NCBI GenBank assembly: GCA_963734725.1 | Contig: CAVTIX010000021.1 | Span: forward strand, 124,001-188,000 | DNA length: 64,000 nt | Direction of reading: 5' to 3' | Source: DASXKD01 sp963734725 | GTDB taxonomy: Bacteria; Actinomycetota; Actinomycetes; Streptosporangiales; Streptosporangiaceae | Shown here: positions 1 through 8,588 of the stretch, one piece after another | Layout of the letters: every line of letters begins with the position of its first letter | Numbering within the stretch: position 1 is the first letter of the stretch | Notes under the pieces: model-generated | What the model saw: the letters and a program-made list of their open reading frames with translations, nothing else | Databases searched by the model: none | What the model was told of the DNA's origin: nothing | Made by a program: the position numbers and the translations under genes

Positions 1-687
1 GCGCTTCATGAACTCCACATAGCGCATGAGCCGCGTCAGGTAGTCGGTGAAGAGCTGGACCGTCGCGGTCGTCCCGACGCCGCCGGGGTAGAGCGTGGAG
101 GGGTGCACGTGGCGCCCCTCCATCAGGCAGAACATCTCTCTGGTGGACCGGCTGACCTGCAGCGCCTCGCGGTAGAACTCCCCTTCGAGCGGGTTCAGCG
201 ACCGCATGATGTCGCCGATGGTGCGGTAGCCGTGGTCGGCCGCGTGCGGCGCCTCGGTCCGGTTGGCCTGCTCCAGCACGCCCGGGTTGGTCTCCGAGAC
301 CATCCGCTCGCAGAAGTCCACCCCGACCAGGTTCTCCTGGAAGATGTTGTGGTCGAACATGTACTCCGCGGACTCGCCCAGGTTGATGATCCACTCGCCG
401 AGGTGCGGGGGGCGCACGCCGTAGGCCATGTTCTGGTTGTAGACCGAGCAGGTCGCGTGGTTGTCACCGCAGATGCCGCAGATGCGGCTGGTGATGAAGT
501 GCGCGTCCCGGGGGTCCTTGCCCTTCATGAAGATGCTGTATCCGCGGAAGATCGACGAGGTGCTGTGACACTCGACGACCTTCTTCTGCTTAAAGTCGAT
601 CTTTGTGTAGATGCCCAGGCTGCCAACGATCCGGGTGATCGGATCCCAGGCCATCTCCACCAAGCCGGTGTCTTCGGCGGTCGTCAT
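1..687 (-). CDS. hhyL: [NiFe]-hydrogenase large subunit, group 1h, 5' part only
   Basis: Large catalytic subunit of a high-affinity uptake hydrogenase. It splits H2 at a NiFe(CN)2CO centre and passes electrons to the small subunit. Only the first 229 codons are present; the rest lies beyond base 1. The N-terminal nickel motif is visible as RICGICGDNHATC (Cys70, Cys73, His77, Cys80), a form typical of the actinobacterial group 1h/5 enzymes. The second Cys pair and the C-terminal processing site are outside the window. The ATG at 687 is preceded by GAGGAG at suitable spacing. It lies 46 nt downstream of hhyS and is surely cotranscribed with it. Confidence 0.96.
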   Translation of the reverse strand, partial: MTTAEDTGLVEMAWDPITRIVGSLGIYTKIDFKQKKVVECHSTSSIFRGYSIFMKGKDPRDAHFITSRICGICGDNHATCSVYNQNMAYGVRPPHLGEWIINLGESAEYMFDHNIFQENLVGVDFCERMVSETNPGVLEQANRTEAPHAADHGYRTIGDIMRSLNPLEGEFYREALQVSRSTREMFCLMEGRHVHPSTLYPGGVGTTATVQLFTDYLTRLMRYVEFMKR

Positions 688-733
688 AGCACTCCTCTAT
701 TCCCTTGCGGCTCGGGGCGCCGCCCGCGCGTGG

Positions 734-1807
<1,074 letters not shown>

Positions 1808-1860
1808 CGCGGCCACCTCCTGACATCTGATTCGGCGTTCGCGATGCGCGGACGGTGGTC

Positions 1861-1889
1861 ATGCTAGACCTGGCTGGACCGGCCTACAA
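1861..1889 (-). promoter_or_regulatory. hhySL promoter
   Basis: Read on the minus strand, TTGTAG (1889-1884), a 17-nt spacer, then TAGCAT (1866-1861) form a good -35/-10 pair. The start point would be near 1854, giving a leader of about 47 nt before the hhyS ATG at 1807. This is a prediction from sequence only. Confidence 0.6.
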
Positions 1890-1896
1890 GACCAAG

Positions 1897-1924
1897 TAGA
1901 CAGTTGACCGGACAGAAATGTCTA
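1897..1924. promoter_or_regulatory. Inverted repeat just upstream of the hhySL -35 box
   Basis: TAGACA (1897-1902) and TGTCTA (1919-1924) are exact inverted arms separated by 16 bp, with an inner GACA/TGTC pair at 1911-1922. The site lies immediately upstream of the predicted -35 box of hhySL, where an activator would bind, and inside the 293-bp gap before the regulator gene at 2101. No other gene or RNA is seen in that gap. Confidence 0.4.
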
Positions 1925-2100
1925 GATCCGCGTCACTTGCCCGTTACTAATTCCGCGAACGACTGCTGCTGGCGGCCAAAGCTGGCCATCGGGGTGGCCA
2001 TCTCAGCCGTCAGCGCTGGCCGGAGCAGGTGGGATCGAATAATCTGGCGTCAGCCCGGTGACCGCCTCGCGGCGCAGGGCAAATCCTTAAGGAGCAGTTG

Positions 2101-2769
2101 GTGGCCGAGACCATGCCGGGTCCGGGGGAAGACCCGATCCAGGTCACGCCCGTCGTGGTGCTGATGCAGGTGTTCCCGGCGCGGCCGTCCTCAATTCCCG
2201 ATATCCGCGACTTCGTGCGCCGCTGCCTCGCCGAGTCGCCGCTCACCGAGCAAGGCACCCGCGAGGTCGGCGAGACCGTGTTCCGCGCCCTGCTGGATGC
2301 GGCCGGGCCGACCGGGTCGATTCAGGTCGCGTTCCGCATCTTCCCCGAGCACGTTGAGGTCAACGTGCTGCACTCGGACAACCAGATCCAGCCGTTCGGG
2401 GCCGCGCCGAACGGCGGCCGCGCCGGCCTGGCGACCGAACGCACGGCCGAATCCACGGTGACCACCACGCCCGTCGCGGATCCCGGGGCGCCGCGAACCG
2501 CGCCGGATACTTCTGTCGCGGGGACCGCCGCGGCCGCGCCGGACGAGCTGGCCGGCATCATCCCGCTGGGCACGCCGGGCCACCCGGACACGTTCGCGGA
2601 CTGGATGTCCACGGCGCTGCGCCGGGAGGGCCTGACTCAGGAGGCGGCCGCGCGCATGCTCGGCGTGTCGGTCAAGACGGTCAGCCGCTGGGTCGGCGGC
2701 GCCACCGAGCCGCGCATGCGTGACCTGCGGCGTATCCAGGAAGTGTTCGGCGAGATCCCGATCTCCTAG
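2101..2769 (+). CDS. Putative regulator: HATPase-like domain fused to a C-terminal HTH
   Basis: A 222-residue protein. AAGGAG at 2089-2094 fits GTG 2101 best (6-nt spacing); TTG 2098 and ATG 2113 are alternatives. The C-terminal ~60 residues are a clear XRE/MerR-like helix-turn-helix (LTQEAAARMLGVSVKTVSRW). The N-terminal ~95 residues (from PARPSSIPDIRDFVRRCLAE) resemble a degenerate anti-sigma HATPase fold, but this is only my reading of the pattern. A Pro/Ala/Thr-rich linker joins them. Its position between hhySL and the accessory genes suggests control of hydrogenase expression, perhaps at the 1897 inverted repeat. ACCGCCCG arms at 2796-2812 follow the stop and may end transcription. Confidence 0.7.
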   Translation: MAETMPGPGEDPIQVTPVVVLMQVFPARPSSIPDIRDFVRRCLAESPLTEQGTREVGETVFRALLDAAGPTGSIQVAFRIFPEHVEVNVLHSDNQIQPFGAAPNGGRAGLATERTAESTVTTTPVADPGAPRTAPDTSVAGTAAAAPDELAGIIPLGTPGHPDTFADWMSTALRREGLTQEAAARMLGVSVKTVSRWVGGATEPRMRDLRRIQEVFGEIPIS

Positions 2770-2795
2770 TGCCCGGCCCGCCGGCCACGCCTCGC

Positions 2796-2812
2796 ACCGC
2801 CCGCCGGGCGGT
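2796..2812 (+). terminator. GC palindrome after the regulator gene
   Basis: A 17-bp palindrome with arms ACCGCCCG and CGGGCGGT around one central base, 27 nt after the stop at 2769. There is no T tract. It may act as a terminator or as a protein site. Confidence 0.35.
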
Positions 2813-2872
2813 CATCCCGCATTCACTTGGACTCGGCTGTCCCGTTCACTGGACGTCCCCCCAGAAGTGTCC

Positions 2873-2878
2873 TAGCGT
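2873..2878 (+). promoter_or_regulatory. -10 box for the accessory operon, leaderless start
   Basis: TAGCGT lies 6 nt before the ATG at 2885, the usual geometry of leaderless actinobacterial genes. A loose direct repeat, TTCACTTGGAC (2822-2832) and TTCACTGGAC (2845-2854), lies just upstream and may bind a regulator. Confidence 0.45.
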
Positions 2879-2884
2879 GCTCCC

Positions 2885-3460
2885 ATGGTGGTAGTCGCAG
2901 GCCGACACCAGTTCGGTCCCGGCCGAGGCCGCATTCTGTTGCGTACTTTCCGTGATGGGCTGGCTGCGCAGGCGGGTCATGACCTCACCGTCGAAGCCAC
3001 CCGGTGGTCCGGAGACCTGAGGGTGAACGACGACCTCAGCCCGGCCAGCCTGGAGGTGCACATCGACCTGGGGGCCCTGGTCGTGCGGGATGGAACGGGC
3101 GGCGTCAAGCCGCTGACCGACCGGGACCGCCGGGAGATCGCCGTCACCGCGCGCAAAACGCTGGGCGCCGACCAGCACCCGGACGCCGTGTTCGCCGCGG
3201 ACAGCTTCCAGTCCGCGGCCGACGGCGGCGGCGAGATCACCGGCGCCCTCACGCTCCGCGGCCGGGAGCGGCCGCTGCGGCTGCAGGTCAAACAGACCGG
3301 GGCCGACCGCTACCACGCGGAGACTCAGATCGTCCAGTCGGACTACGGGATCAAGCCCTACACCGCGTTCCTCGGCGCGCTGCGCGTCCGCGACGCCGTC
3401 GATGTCGTGGTCGAGCTTGACCTGTCAGATCTGGCCGCAGACTCGGGGACAGGCCCATGA
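2885..3460 (+). CDS. YceI-family protein
   Basis: 191 residues that match the YceI lipocalin-like fold: an early GRGRILLRTFRDGLAAQAGHD segment, the KTLGADQHPDAVF motif and the late ALTLRGRERPLRL strand pair. YceI proteins are beta-barrels that bind isoprenoid or amphiphilic ligands. There is no signal peptide, so this one is likely cytoplasmic. The ATG at 2885 lies 6 nt after TAGCGT (2873-2878), so transcription is probably leaderless. Its stop overlaps the next start (ATGA at 3457), which ties it to the hydrogenase accessory operon; its role there is unknown. Confidence 0.88.
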   Translation: MVVVAGRHQFGPGRGRILLRTFRDGLAAQAGHDLTVEATRWSGDLRVNDDLSPASLEVHIDLGALVVRDGTGGVKPLTDRDRREIAVTARKTLGADQHPDAVFAADSFQSAADGGGEITGALTLRGRERPLRLQVKQTGADRYHAETQIVQSDYGIKPYTAFLGALRVRDAVDVVVELDLSDLAADSGTGP

Positions 3461-4089
3461 CTAGCGGCTACGACCAGCAGGCCGCGGCCGGCGATGACGC
3501 CCTGCGCGCGTTCGCCCGCCGCAACGAGCCGATGAGCGACCTGGCCGAACAGGCCGACGCGGTGGCCGAGGCGTGCCACGCGATGGCGGTGCGGTTCCAC
3601 CAGGGCGGCAAGCTGGTGGTGTTCGGCACCGGCGCGTCCAGCACCGACGCGCAGCACGTGGCGGTGGAGTTCGTGCACCCGGTGATCGTCGGCAAGCGCG
3701 CCCTGCCGGCCATCTCCCTCACCACCGACGTCGCCACGGTGACCGGGATAGCCGAGCGGGAGGGCATGGACGCGATCTTCTCCCACCAGCTCCGCTACCT
3801 CGCCGCGCCCAGCGACATCGCCCTCGGCATCTGCGCTACCGGAGGCTGCGGCAGCGTGCTCGCCGGGCTGGCCGCGGCCAGGCAACTCGGCATGCTGACG
3901 ATCGCGCTCGCCGGCGGCGACGGCGGGGCGATCGCGGCCGGGCCGGCCGCGGATCATGTGCTGCTGGCCCGCTCCGACGATCCCCGGGTGGTCAAGGAGA
4001 TGCACGTCACCATGTATCACGTGCTGTGGGAACTGGTCCACGTCTTCTTCGAGCAGCCGGGGGCCCTGAGCCCGGGGGTGTTCGCATGA
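3457..4089 (+). CDS. SIS-domain protein, GmhA-like (copy 1)
   Basis: A 210-residue single SIS domain like sedoheptulose-7-phosphate isomerase. The phosphate loop is GTGASSTDAQ (about 57-66). Compared from memory with E. coli GmhA, the metal/catalytic positions H61, E65 and H180 are kept (His67, Glu71 and the last His of HVTMYH) but Q172 is replaced by Lys. No LPS heptose is expected in an actinomycete, so the ancestral reaction is unlikely. It starts within the yceI stop and is followed by a HypC-like gene and a second SIS gene, pointing to a role in hydrogenase maturation or its regulation. Confidence 0.88.
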   Translation: MTSGYDQQAAAGDDALRAFARRNEPMSDLAEQADAVAEACHAMAVRFHQGGKLVVFGTGASSTDAQHVAVEFVHPVIVGKRALPAISLTTDVATVTGIAEREGMDAIFSHQLRYLAAPSDIALGICATGGCGSVLAGLAAARQLGMLTIALAGGDGGAIAAGPAADHVLLARSDDPRVVKEMHVTMYHVLWELVHVFFEQPGALSPGVFA

Positions 4090-4114
4090 TCCGGCGGAAC
4101 GGGAGGGCGCCGGC

Positions 4115-4354
4115 ATGACTACCCATAGCGGCCAGCCGCCCCGGCCCGCGGCGCCCGAATGCCACGACGATGTCTGCATCACCTGCTCCGACACCGCGGT
4201 CGAGGTGACCGTGGTACGCCTGCTCGACGACGGGCTGGCCTTGGTGGACGGCGGCCAGGGCGAGGAGGAGGTCAGCGTCGCGCTGGTCGAGGCGCGGGCC
4301 GGCGACACGATCCTGGTGCACGCCAGGGAAGCCATCGCGATCGTGGGGAGGTGA
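4115..4354 (+). CDS. HypC/HupF-like mini-chaperone, variant N-terminus
   Basis: 79 residues of the HypC/HupF type. HypC carries the Fe(CN)2CO group between HypD and the hydrogenase precursor using an N-terminal Cys. Here that region is VCITCSDTAVEVTVV, and the conserved Cys is internal (about residue 19) behind a Pro-rich leader, in contrast to the genuine MCLGIPG start of hypC at 5863. GGAGG at 4102-4106 sets the ATG at 4115. It is placed between the two SIS genes and ends inside the SD of the second one. Confidence 0.8.
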   Translation: MTTHSGQPPRPAAPECHDDVCITCSDTAVEVTVVRLLDDGLALVDGGQGEEEVSVALVEARAGDTILVHAREAIAIVGR

Positions 4355-4360
4355 CGCCGG

Positions 4361-5047
4361 GTGTCGCGCGATGCAGGTGAACAAGGGACAAGCGCGATGG
4401 AGGCGCTCTACCCGTTCCTGTACTCGGACTCCTCGGATCTGGCGGACCTGATGGCCGAGGTGCGCGCCTCGACGCTGGCAAAGATCAAGGAGATCGCCGA
4501 GCTGCGCGGCATCGTGGCCGTGCGGGAGGCCGCCCGCCTGGCCAATTGCGCCGAGGACATGGCGGCGCGGTTCGCCGCAGGCGGGCGCCTGTTCGCGTTC
4601 GGCAACGGGGGCAGCGCCACCGACGCCCAGGAACTCGCCACCCTGTTCCTCAGCCCCGGCGGCGACGCCGCCGCGCTGCCCGCCTTCGGGCTGGCCAACG
4701 ACACCTCCGTGGTGACCGCGCTCTGCAACGACGTGGGCGTCGATGTGGTGTTCGCCAGGCAGCTCGCGGCGTTCGGCCGACGGGAGGACATCGCGGTCGG
4801 GCTGTCCACGAGCGGCAACTCAGAGAACTTGATCCGCGCCTTCGCCGAGGCCAGCAGGCACGGGATGCTCACCGTCGGGCTGGCCGGCTACGAGGGCGGG
4901 GCCATGGCCGAGGTGGACACCATCGACTACCTGTTCGTCGCGCCGTCCACGTCCGTGCACCGGATCCAGGAAGCCCAGACCACCATCTACCACGTCCTGT
5001 GGGAGCTGACCCTCGCCGCGTTCGCCCCCCGCCGACCCGCTACGTAA
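4361..5047 (+). CDS. SIS-domain protein, GmhA-like (copy 2)
   Basis: 228 residues; a ~55-residue N-terminal helical part precedes the SIS domain. The loops GNGGSATDAQ (81-90) and LSTSGNSENLI are intact. At the GmhA metal positions, H61 is Glu91 and E65 is Leu95, while Q172 and H180 are kept (IQEAQTTIYH). This is the mirror image of the losses in copy 1. GTG 4361 is set by GGGGAGG at 4345-4351. It may form a mixed oligomer with copy 1 or be a non-catalytic sugar-phosphate sensor. The 238-nt gap to the next gene ends this block. Confidence 0.86.
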   Translation: MSRDAGEQGTSAMEALYPFLYSDSSDLADLMAEVRASTLAKIKEIAELRGIVAVREAARLANCAEDMAARFAAGGRLFAFGNGGSATDAQELATLFLSPGGDAAALPAFGLANDTSVVTALCNDVGVDVVFARQLAAFGRREDIAVGLSTSGNSENLIRAFAEASRHGMLTVGLAGYEGGAMAEVDTIDYLFVAPSTSVHRIQEAQTTIYHVLWELTLAAFAPRRPAT

Positions 5048-5285
5048 CCGATGGGCCGGCACATGAGAATCCCTCTGTCAACTTCGGGCGAGACACGCCG
5101 CAGCCGCCGCGCCGAACGCCGCATAGCGCTAGTCGGCGCGCCTCCGGCACGACGCAGCCCCAGGCGCCGTTGCGGTGTCCCGGCGACGAGGACACGCGTC
5201 CCGCACTACTCGGTTGCGCGCCTCCGGCACGACCATGCGCAGCGCCCGCGAGGGAGGCAAATGATATGAGCGGTCGGCGGCGCAC
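5048..5285. repeat. Gap holding an 18-bp direct repeat with 80-bp offset
   Basis: GCGCGCCTCCGGCACGAC occurs at 5136-5153 and again at 5216-5233. Both lie between the second SIS gene and the protease gene. A 72-codon frame crosses the gap but has Arg-rich, non-globular composition, so I do not call it a gene. Confidence 0.5.
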
Positions 5286-5289
5286 ATGA
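5266..5289 (+). other. Possible 7-codon leader ORF coupled to the protease gene
   Basis: ATG 5266 encodes MSGRRRT and stops at TGA 5287-5289, overlapping the protease start (ATGA at 5286). AGGGAGG (5251-5257) stands at SD distance from this leader, not from the protease ATG. Translation of the protease may therefore depend on the leader. Confidence 0.4.
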
Positions 5290-5849
5290 CCGGGCGGATG
5301 CTGATCGCGGGCGTCGGCAACATCTTCCTCGGTGACGACGGATTCGGCCCCGAGGTGGCCAAGCGGCTCGCCGCGGCTAGCCTGCCCGGCTGGGTCCGGG
5401 TCGCCGACTACGGGATCAGCGGCATGCACCTCGCCTACGACCTCGCCGACGGTTACGACGCCGCCATCCTCATCGACGCCGCCCCGCGCGGGGACAAGCC
5501 CGGCACGGTCAGCGTGCTCGACGTGGCCGCCGAACACCGGCCGGATGCCGGCCCGGTCAACGGCACGATCGGCGCGAGCCGCCTGTTCGACGCGCACGGC
5601 ATGCAGCCCGACCTGGTGCTCGGGGTGCTGGACATGCTGGGCGGGGCGGGTCCGGCCCGCATCCTCGTCGTGGGCTGCGAGCCCGCCAGCGTGGACGACG
5701 GGATGGAGCTGAGCGAACCGGTCGCCAACGCGGTCGACGAGGCGGTGCGGGTCGTGCTGTCCCTGGTCGCTGAGGCCGGCCGTGACCACGAAACCCCCGG
5801 AGCAGCGGGCGCCCCGCCCGCCCCGGCCCAGGGCCCCCGAGACCACTGA
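5286..5849 (+). CDS. Hydrogenase maturation protease, HyaD/HupD family
   Basis: 187 residues. This family removes the C-terminal tail of the large subunit once nickel is in place. The signature GVGNIFLGDDGFGPEV near the N-terminus carries the first acidic nickel ligand (Glu in FGPEV), and VADYGISGMHLAYDL gives the second (Asp). The core ends near residue 165; the last ~20 residues (Pro/Ala-rich) are a loose tail. Adjacent hypC-hypD-hypE genes follow in the same direction, and hhyL is the natural substrate. Confidence 0.93.
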   Translation: MTGRMLIAGVGNIFLGDDGFGPEVAKRLAAASLPGWVRVADYGISGMHLAYDLADGYDAAILIDAAPRGDKPGTVSVLDVAAEHRPDAGPVNGTIGASRLFDAHGMQPDLVLGVLDMLGGAGPARILVVGCEPASVDDGMELSEPVANAVDEAVRVVLSLVAEAGRDHETPGAAGAPPAPAQGPRDH

Positions 5850-5862
5850 TAAAGGAGTTCAC

Positions 5863-6135
5863 ATGTGCCTTGGCATTCCCGGTGAGGTGATCGAGTTCCT
5901 GCCGGAACAACCTGACCTGGCACGCGTGGACGTCAGCGGGGTGCGCCGGGTCATCAACGTCGGCCTGCTCTCCGACGAGCCGCCCGAGCCCGGCGAGTGG
6001 GTGCTGATCCATGTCGGCTTCGCGCTCTCCAAGATCGATGAGGCCGAAGCCGCCGCCGCCCTGGCTTTCCTGGAAGGGATCGGCCAGGCCTACGATGACG
6101 AACTCGCCGCGCTGCGAGACTCACAAATCGAGTAG
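5863..6135 (+). CDS. hypC: Hydrogenase maturation chaperone HypC
   Basis: 90 residues beginning MCLGIPGEVIEF, so the essential Cys2 is present and fixes the start at ATG 5863, with AAAGGAG at 5851-5857. HypC binds HypD for assembly of the Fe(CN)2CO group and hands it to the large-subunit precursor. Eleven bases separate it from hypD. Confidence 0.95.
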   Translation: MCLGIPGEVIEFLPEQPDLARVDVSGVRRVINVGLLSDEPPEPGEWVLIHVGFALSKIDEAEAAAALAFLEGIGQAYDDELAALRDSQIE

Positions 6136-6146
6136 GAGCTGGTGGT

Positions 6147-7289
6147 ATGCGTTTCGTCAACGAGTTCCGCGACGCAGACAAGGCCCACGCGCTGGCCGCC
6201 CGTATCGCCGCGCTGTGTGAGCCCGGGCGCCAGTACAAGCTGATGGAGGTGTGCGGCGGGCACACCCACACCATCTACAAACACGGCCTCGAGGACTACC
6301 TGCCCGAGTCCATCACCCTGGTCCACGGCCCAGGCTGCCCGGTGTGCGTGATCCCGATGGGCCGGGTGGACGACGCGATCCACCTGGCGTCCCAGCCGGA
6401 CGTGATCATGACCTCGTTCGGGGACATGATGCGCGTGCCGGGCAGCAACGGGGCGTTCTTCGACGCCAACGCGCGCGGCACCACCATCAAGATGGTCTAC
6501 TCGCCGCTGGACTCGCTGAAGATCGCCAAGGCCAACCCGGACAAGCGAGTCGTGTTCATGGCGATCGGGTTCGAGACCACCGCGCCGTCCACCGCGATGA
6601 CCGTGCTGCGGGCCAGAGCGCAGGGCGTGACGAACTTCTCGGTGTTCTGCAACCACGTCACGATCATCCCGGCCATCAAGGCCATCCTGGACTCCCCCGA
6701 CCTGCGGCTCGACGGCTTCATCGGGCCCGGGCACGTGTCAACGGTGATCGGCTGCCGGCCGTATGAGTTCATCGCGAAGAGCTACCGCAAGCCGATCGTG
6801 GTCGCCGGGTTCGAGCCACTGGACATCCTGCAGTCCATCTACATGCTGATGCTGCAACTGCACGAGGGGCGCAGCGAGGTGGAGAACCAGTACTCGCGGG
6901 TGGTGCCCTGGAACGGCAACCCGGTGGCGCTGAAGGCCATCGGGGAGACCATGGAACTGCGGCCTTACTTCGAATGGCGCGGGCTCGGCTTCATCTCGCA
7001 CTCCGCGCTGAAGATGCGGGAAAGCTACGCGGACATGGACGCGGAACTGCTGTTCGATGTGCCCGGCGTGCGCGTCGCCGATCCCAAGGCGTGCCAGTGC
7101 GGCGAGGTGCTCAAGGGCGTGCTCAAACCCTGGGAGTGCAAGGTGTTCGGCACCGCGTGCACGCCGGAGACCCCGATCGGCACCTGCATGGTGTCGCCGG
7201 AGGGCGCCTGCGCCGCGTACTACAACTACGGCCGGCTGAACCGCCAGCGCGTGCCCGAGGCGATCTCGATAGAGCTGAGCCGGCCATGA
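6147..7289 (+). CDS. hypD: Hydrogenase maturation protein HypD
   Basis: 380 residues, the normal family length. HypD is an iron-sulfur scaffold on which the iron receives CN and CO ligands. Visible motifs are CGGHTHTIYKHG (about 35-46), GPGCPVCVIP, GFETTAPST, and the C-terminal cluster ligands in CQCGEVLKG, FGTACTPETPIGTC and SPEGACAAYY. Its stop overlaps the hypE start by ATGA at 7286. Confidence 0.97.
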   Translation: MRFVNEFRDADKAHALAARIAALCEPGRQYKLMEVCGGHTHTIYKHGLEDYLPESITLVHGPGCPVCVIPMGRVDDAIHLASQPDVIMTSFGDMMRVPGSNGAFFDANARGTTIKMVYSPLDSLKIAKANPDKRVVFMAIGFETTAPSTAMTVLRARAQGVTNFSVFCNHVTIIPAIKAILDSPDLRLDGFIGPGHVSTVIGCRPYEFIAKSYRKPIVVAGFEPLDILQSIYMLMLQLHEGRSEVENQYSRVVPWNGNPVALKAIGETMELRPYFEWRGLGFISHSALKMRESYADMDAELLFDVPGVRVADPKACQCGEVLKGVLKPWECKVFGTACTPETPIGTCMVSPEGACAAYYNYGRLNRQRVPEAISIELSRP

Positions 7290-8404
7290 CCACCGGGAGG
7301 GCAGAACGCGGCCTCATCCCGGCGGCCGATCGTGAGCAGCAGGTGCTCGACCGCATCGAGCGGGCCCGCCGGCGGCGGCCCAAGCTCAGGGAAGAGCGCA
7401 TCACGATGTCGCACGGGGCGGGCGGGAAGGCGACCCACACGCTGATCGAAGCGATCTTCCTCGAGGCGTTCCGCAATCCGCTGCTGGCGCCGCTGGAGGA
7501 CGCCGCGCGGCTGCCGGTGCAGACGGGTGAGGGCGCCGCGATCGCGCTGACCACCGACTCGTTCGTGGTGTCCCCGCTGTTCTTCCCCGGCGGGAACATC
7601 GGTGACCTGGCGGTCAACGGCACGGTCAACGACCTCGCGGTGGCCGGCGCCACCCCGCTCTACCTGACCGCCGGCTTCATTCTCGAAGAAGGCTTCCCCA
7701 TCGCCGACCTGACCCGGATCACCGAGTCCATGCGGGACGCGGCCGCCGCCGCGGGCGTCCAGGTGGTCACCGGGGACACCAAGGTGGTGGAGAAGGGCAA
7801 GGCGGACGGCTGCTACATCAACACCGCGGGTGTCGGCGCCATCCCGGCCGGGGTGGACCTCGGCGCGGCGCAGGCCAGGCCGGGGGACGCGATCCTGGTC
7901 TCCGGGCCGATCGGCGACCACGGCGTGACGATCATGCTGGCCCGGGGCGAGCTGGACATCGAGGCGGACGTGGAGTCCGACACCGCGTCCCTGGCGGAAC
8001 TGGTGGCCGGGCTGCTCCGCGCGGTGCCCGGGGTCCGCGCGCTGCGCGACGCGACCAGGGGCGGCGTCGCCACCATCCTGAACGAGATCGCCAAGGCCGC
8101 GGACGTCGGCGTGCTGGTCGCCGAGGACGCCATCCCGGTGCGCGCCCAGGTCCGCGGCGCGGCGGAACTGCTCGGCATCGACCCTTTGTACGTGGCGTGC
8201 GAGGGCCGTCTGGTCGCCGTGGTGGACGGCGGCCAGGCGGAGGATGCGATCGCCGCTCTGCGCGCCCACCCGCTCGGCGCGCAGGCGGCGATCATCGGTG
8301 AGGTGACCGCCGACCCGGCCGGCCTGGTCACGCTCAAGACCACGTTCGGCGGCACCCGGATCGTCAACCTGCTGGTCGGCGACCCGCTGCCGCGAATCTG
8401 CTAA
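7286..8404 (+). CDS. hypE: Hydrogenase maturation protein HypE
   Basis: 372 residues with the AIR-synthase (PurM-like) fold. HypE dehydrates the thiocarboxamide on its C-terminal Cys to the cyanide ligand. The C-terminus is PRIC, so the acceptor Cys is the last residue. The ATP region SHGAGGKATH lies near residue 41, behind a ~40-residue basic N-terminal extension; a shorter start at 7406 is possible, but the ATGA overlap with hypD favours 7286. A 184-nt gap without another gene separates it from hypA. Confidence 0.96.
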   Translation: MTTGRAERGLIPAADREQQVLDRIERARRRRPKLREERITMSHGAGGKATHTLIEAIFLEAFRNPLLAPLEDAARLPVQTGEGAAIALTTDSFVVSPLFFPGGNIGDLAVNGTVNDLAVAGATPLYLTAGFILEEGFPIADLTRITESMRDAAAAAGVQVVTGDTKVVEKGKADGCYINTAGVGAIPAGVDLGAAQARPGDAILVSGPIGDHGVTIMLARGELDIEADVESDTASLAELVAGLLRAVPGVRALRDATRGGVATILNEIAKAADVGVLVAEDAIPVRAQVRGAAELLGIDPLYVACEGRLVAVVDGGQAEDAIAALRAHPLGAQAAIIGEVTADPAGLVTLKTTFGGTRIVNLLVGDPLPRIC

Positions 8405-8588
8405 GAGTGCCCGGCATTAGGAGCGCTGGAATAGTGAGCGGCGATCCCCGGCAATCTCATGAGCTGGGCCGAGGAGGAAGGCAGCCTCGGTGGCGGGGTG
8501 ACCGACGAGAACGCCGCCAGGGGCAGCCCGGGCGCCGCGAGCCCAGCAGTTCCTATTGCCGGGTGCTCTAACCGAGCCGGGAGGCCGC

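Noticed and set aside
5051..5269. 72-codon gene between the SIS and protease genes
   Set aside because: Arg-rich, no SD for its start, and it spans the direct repeats.
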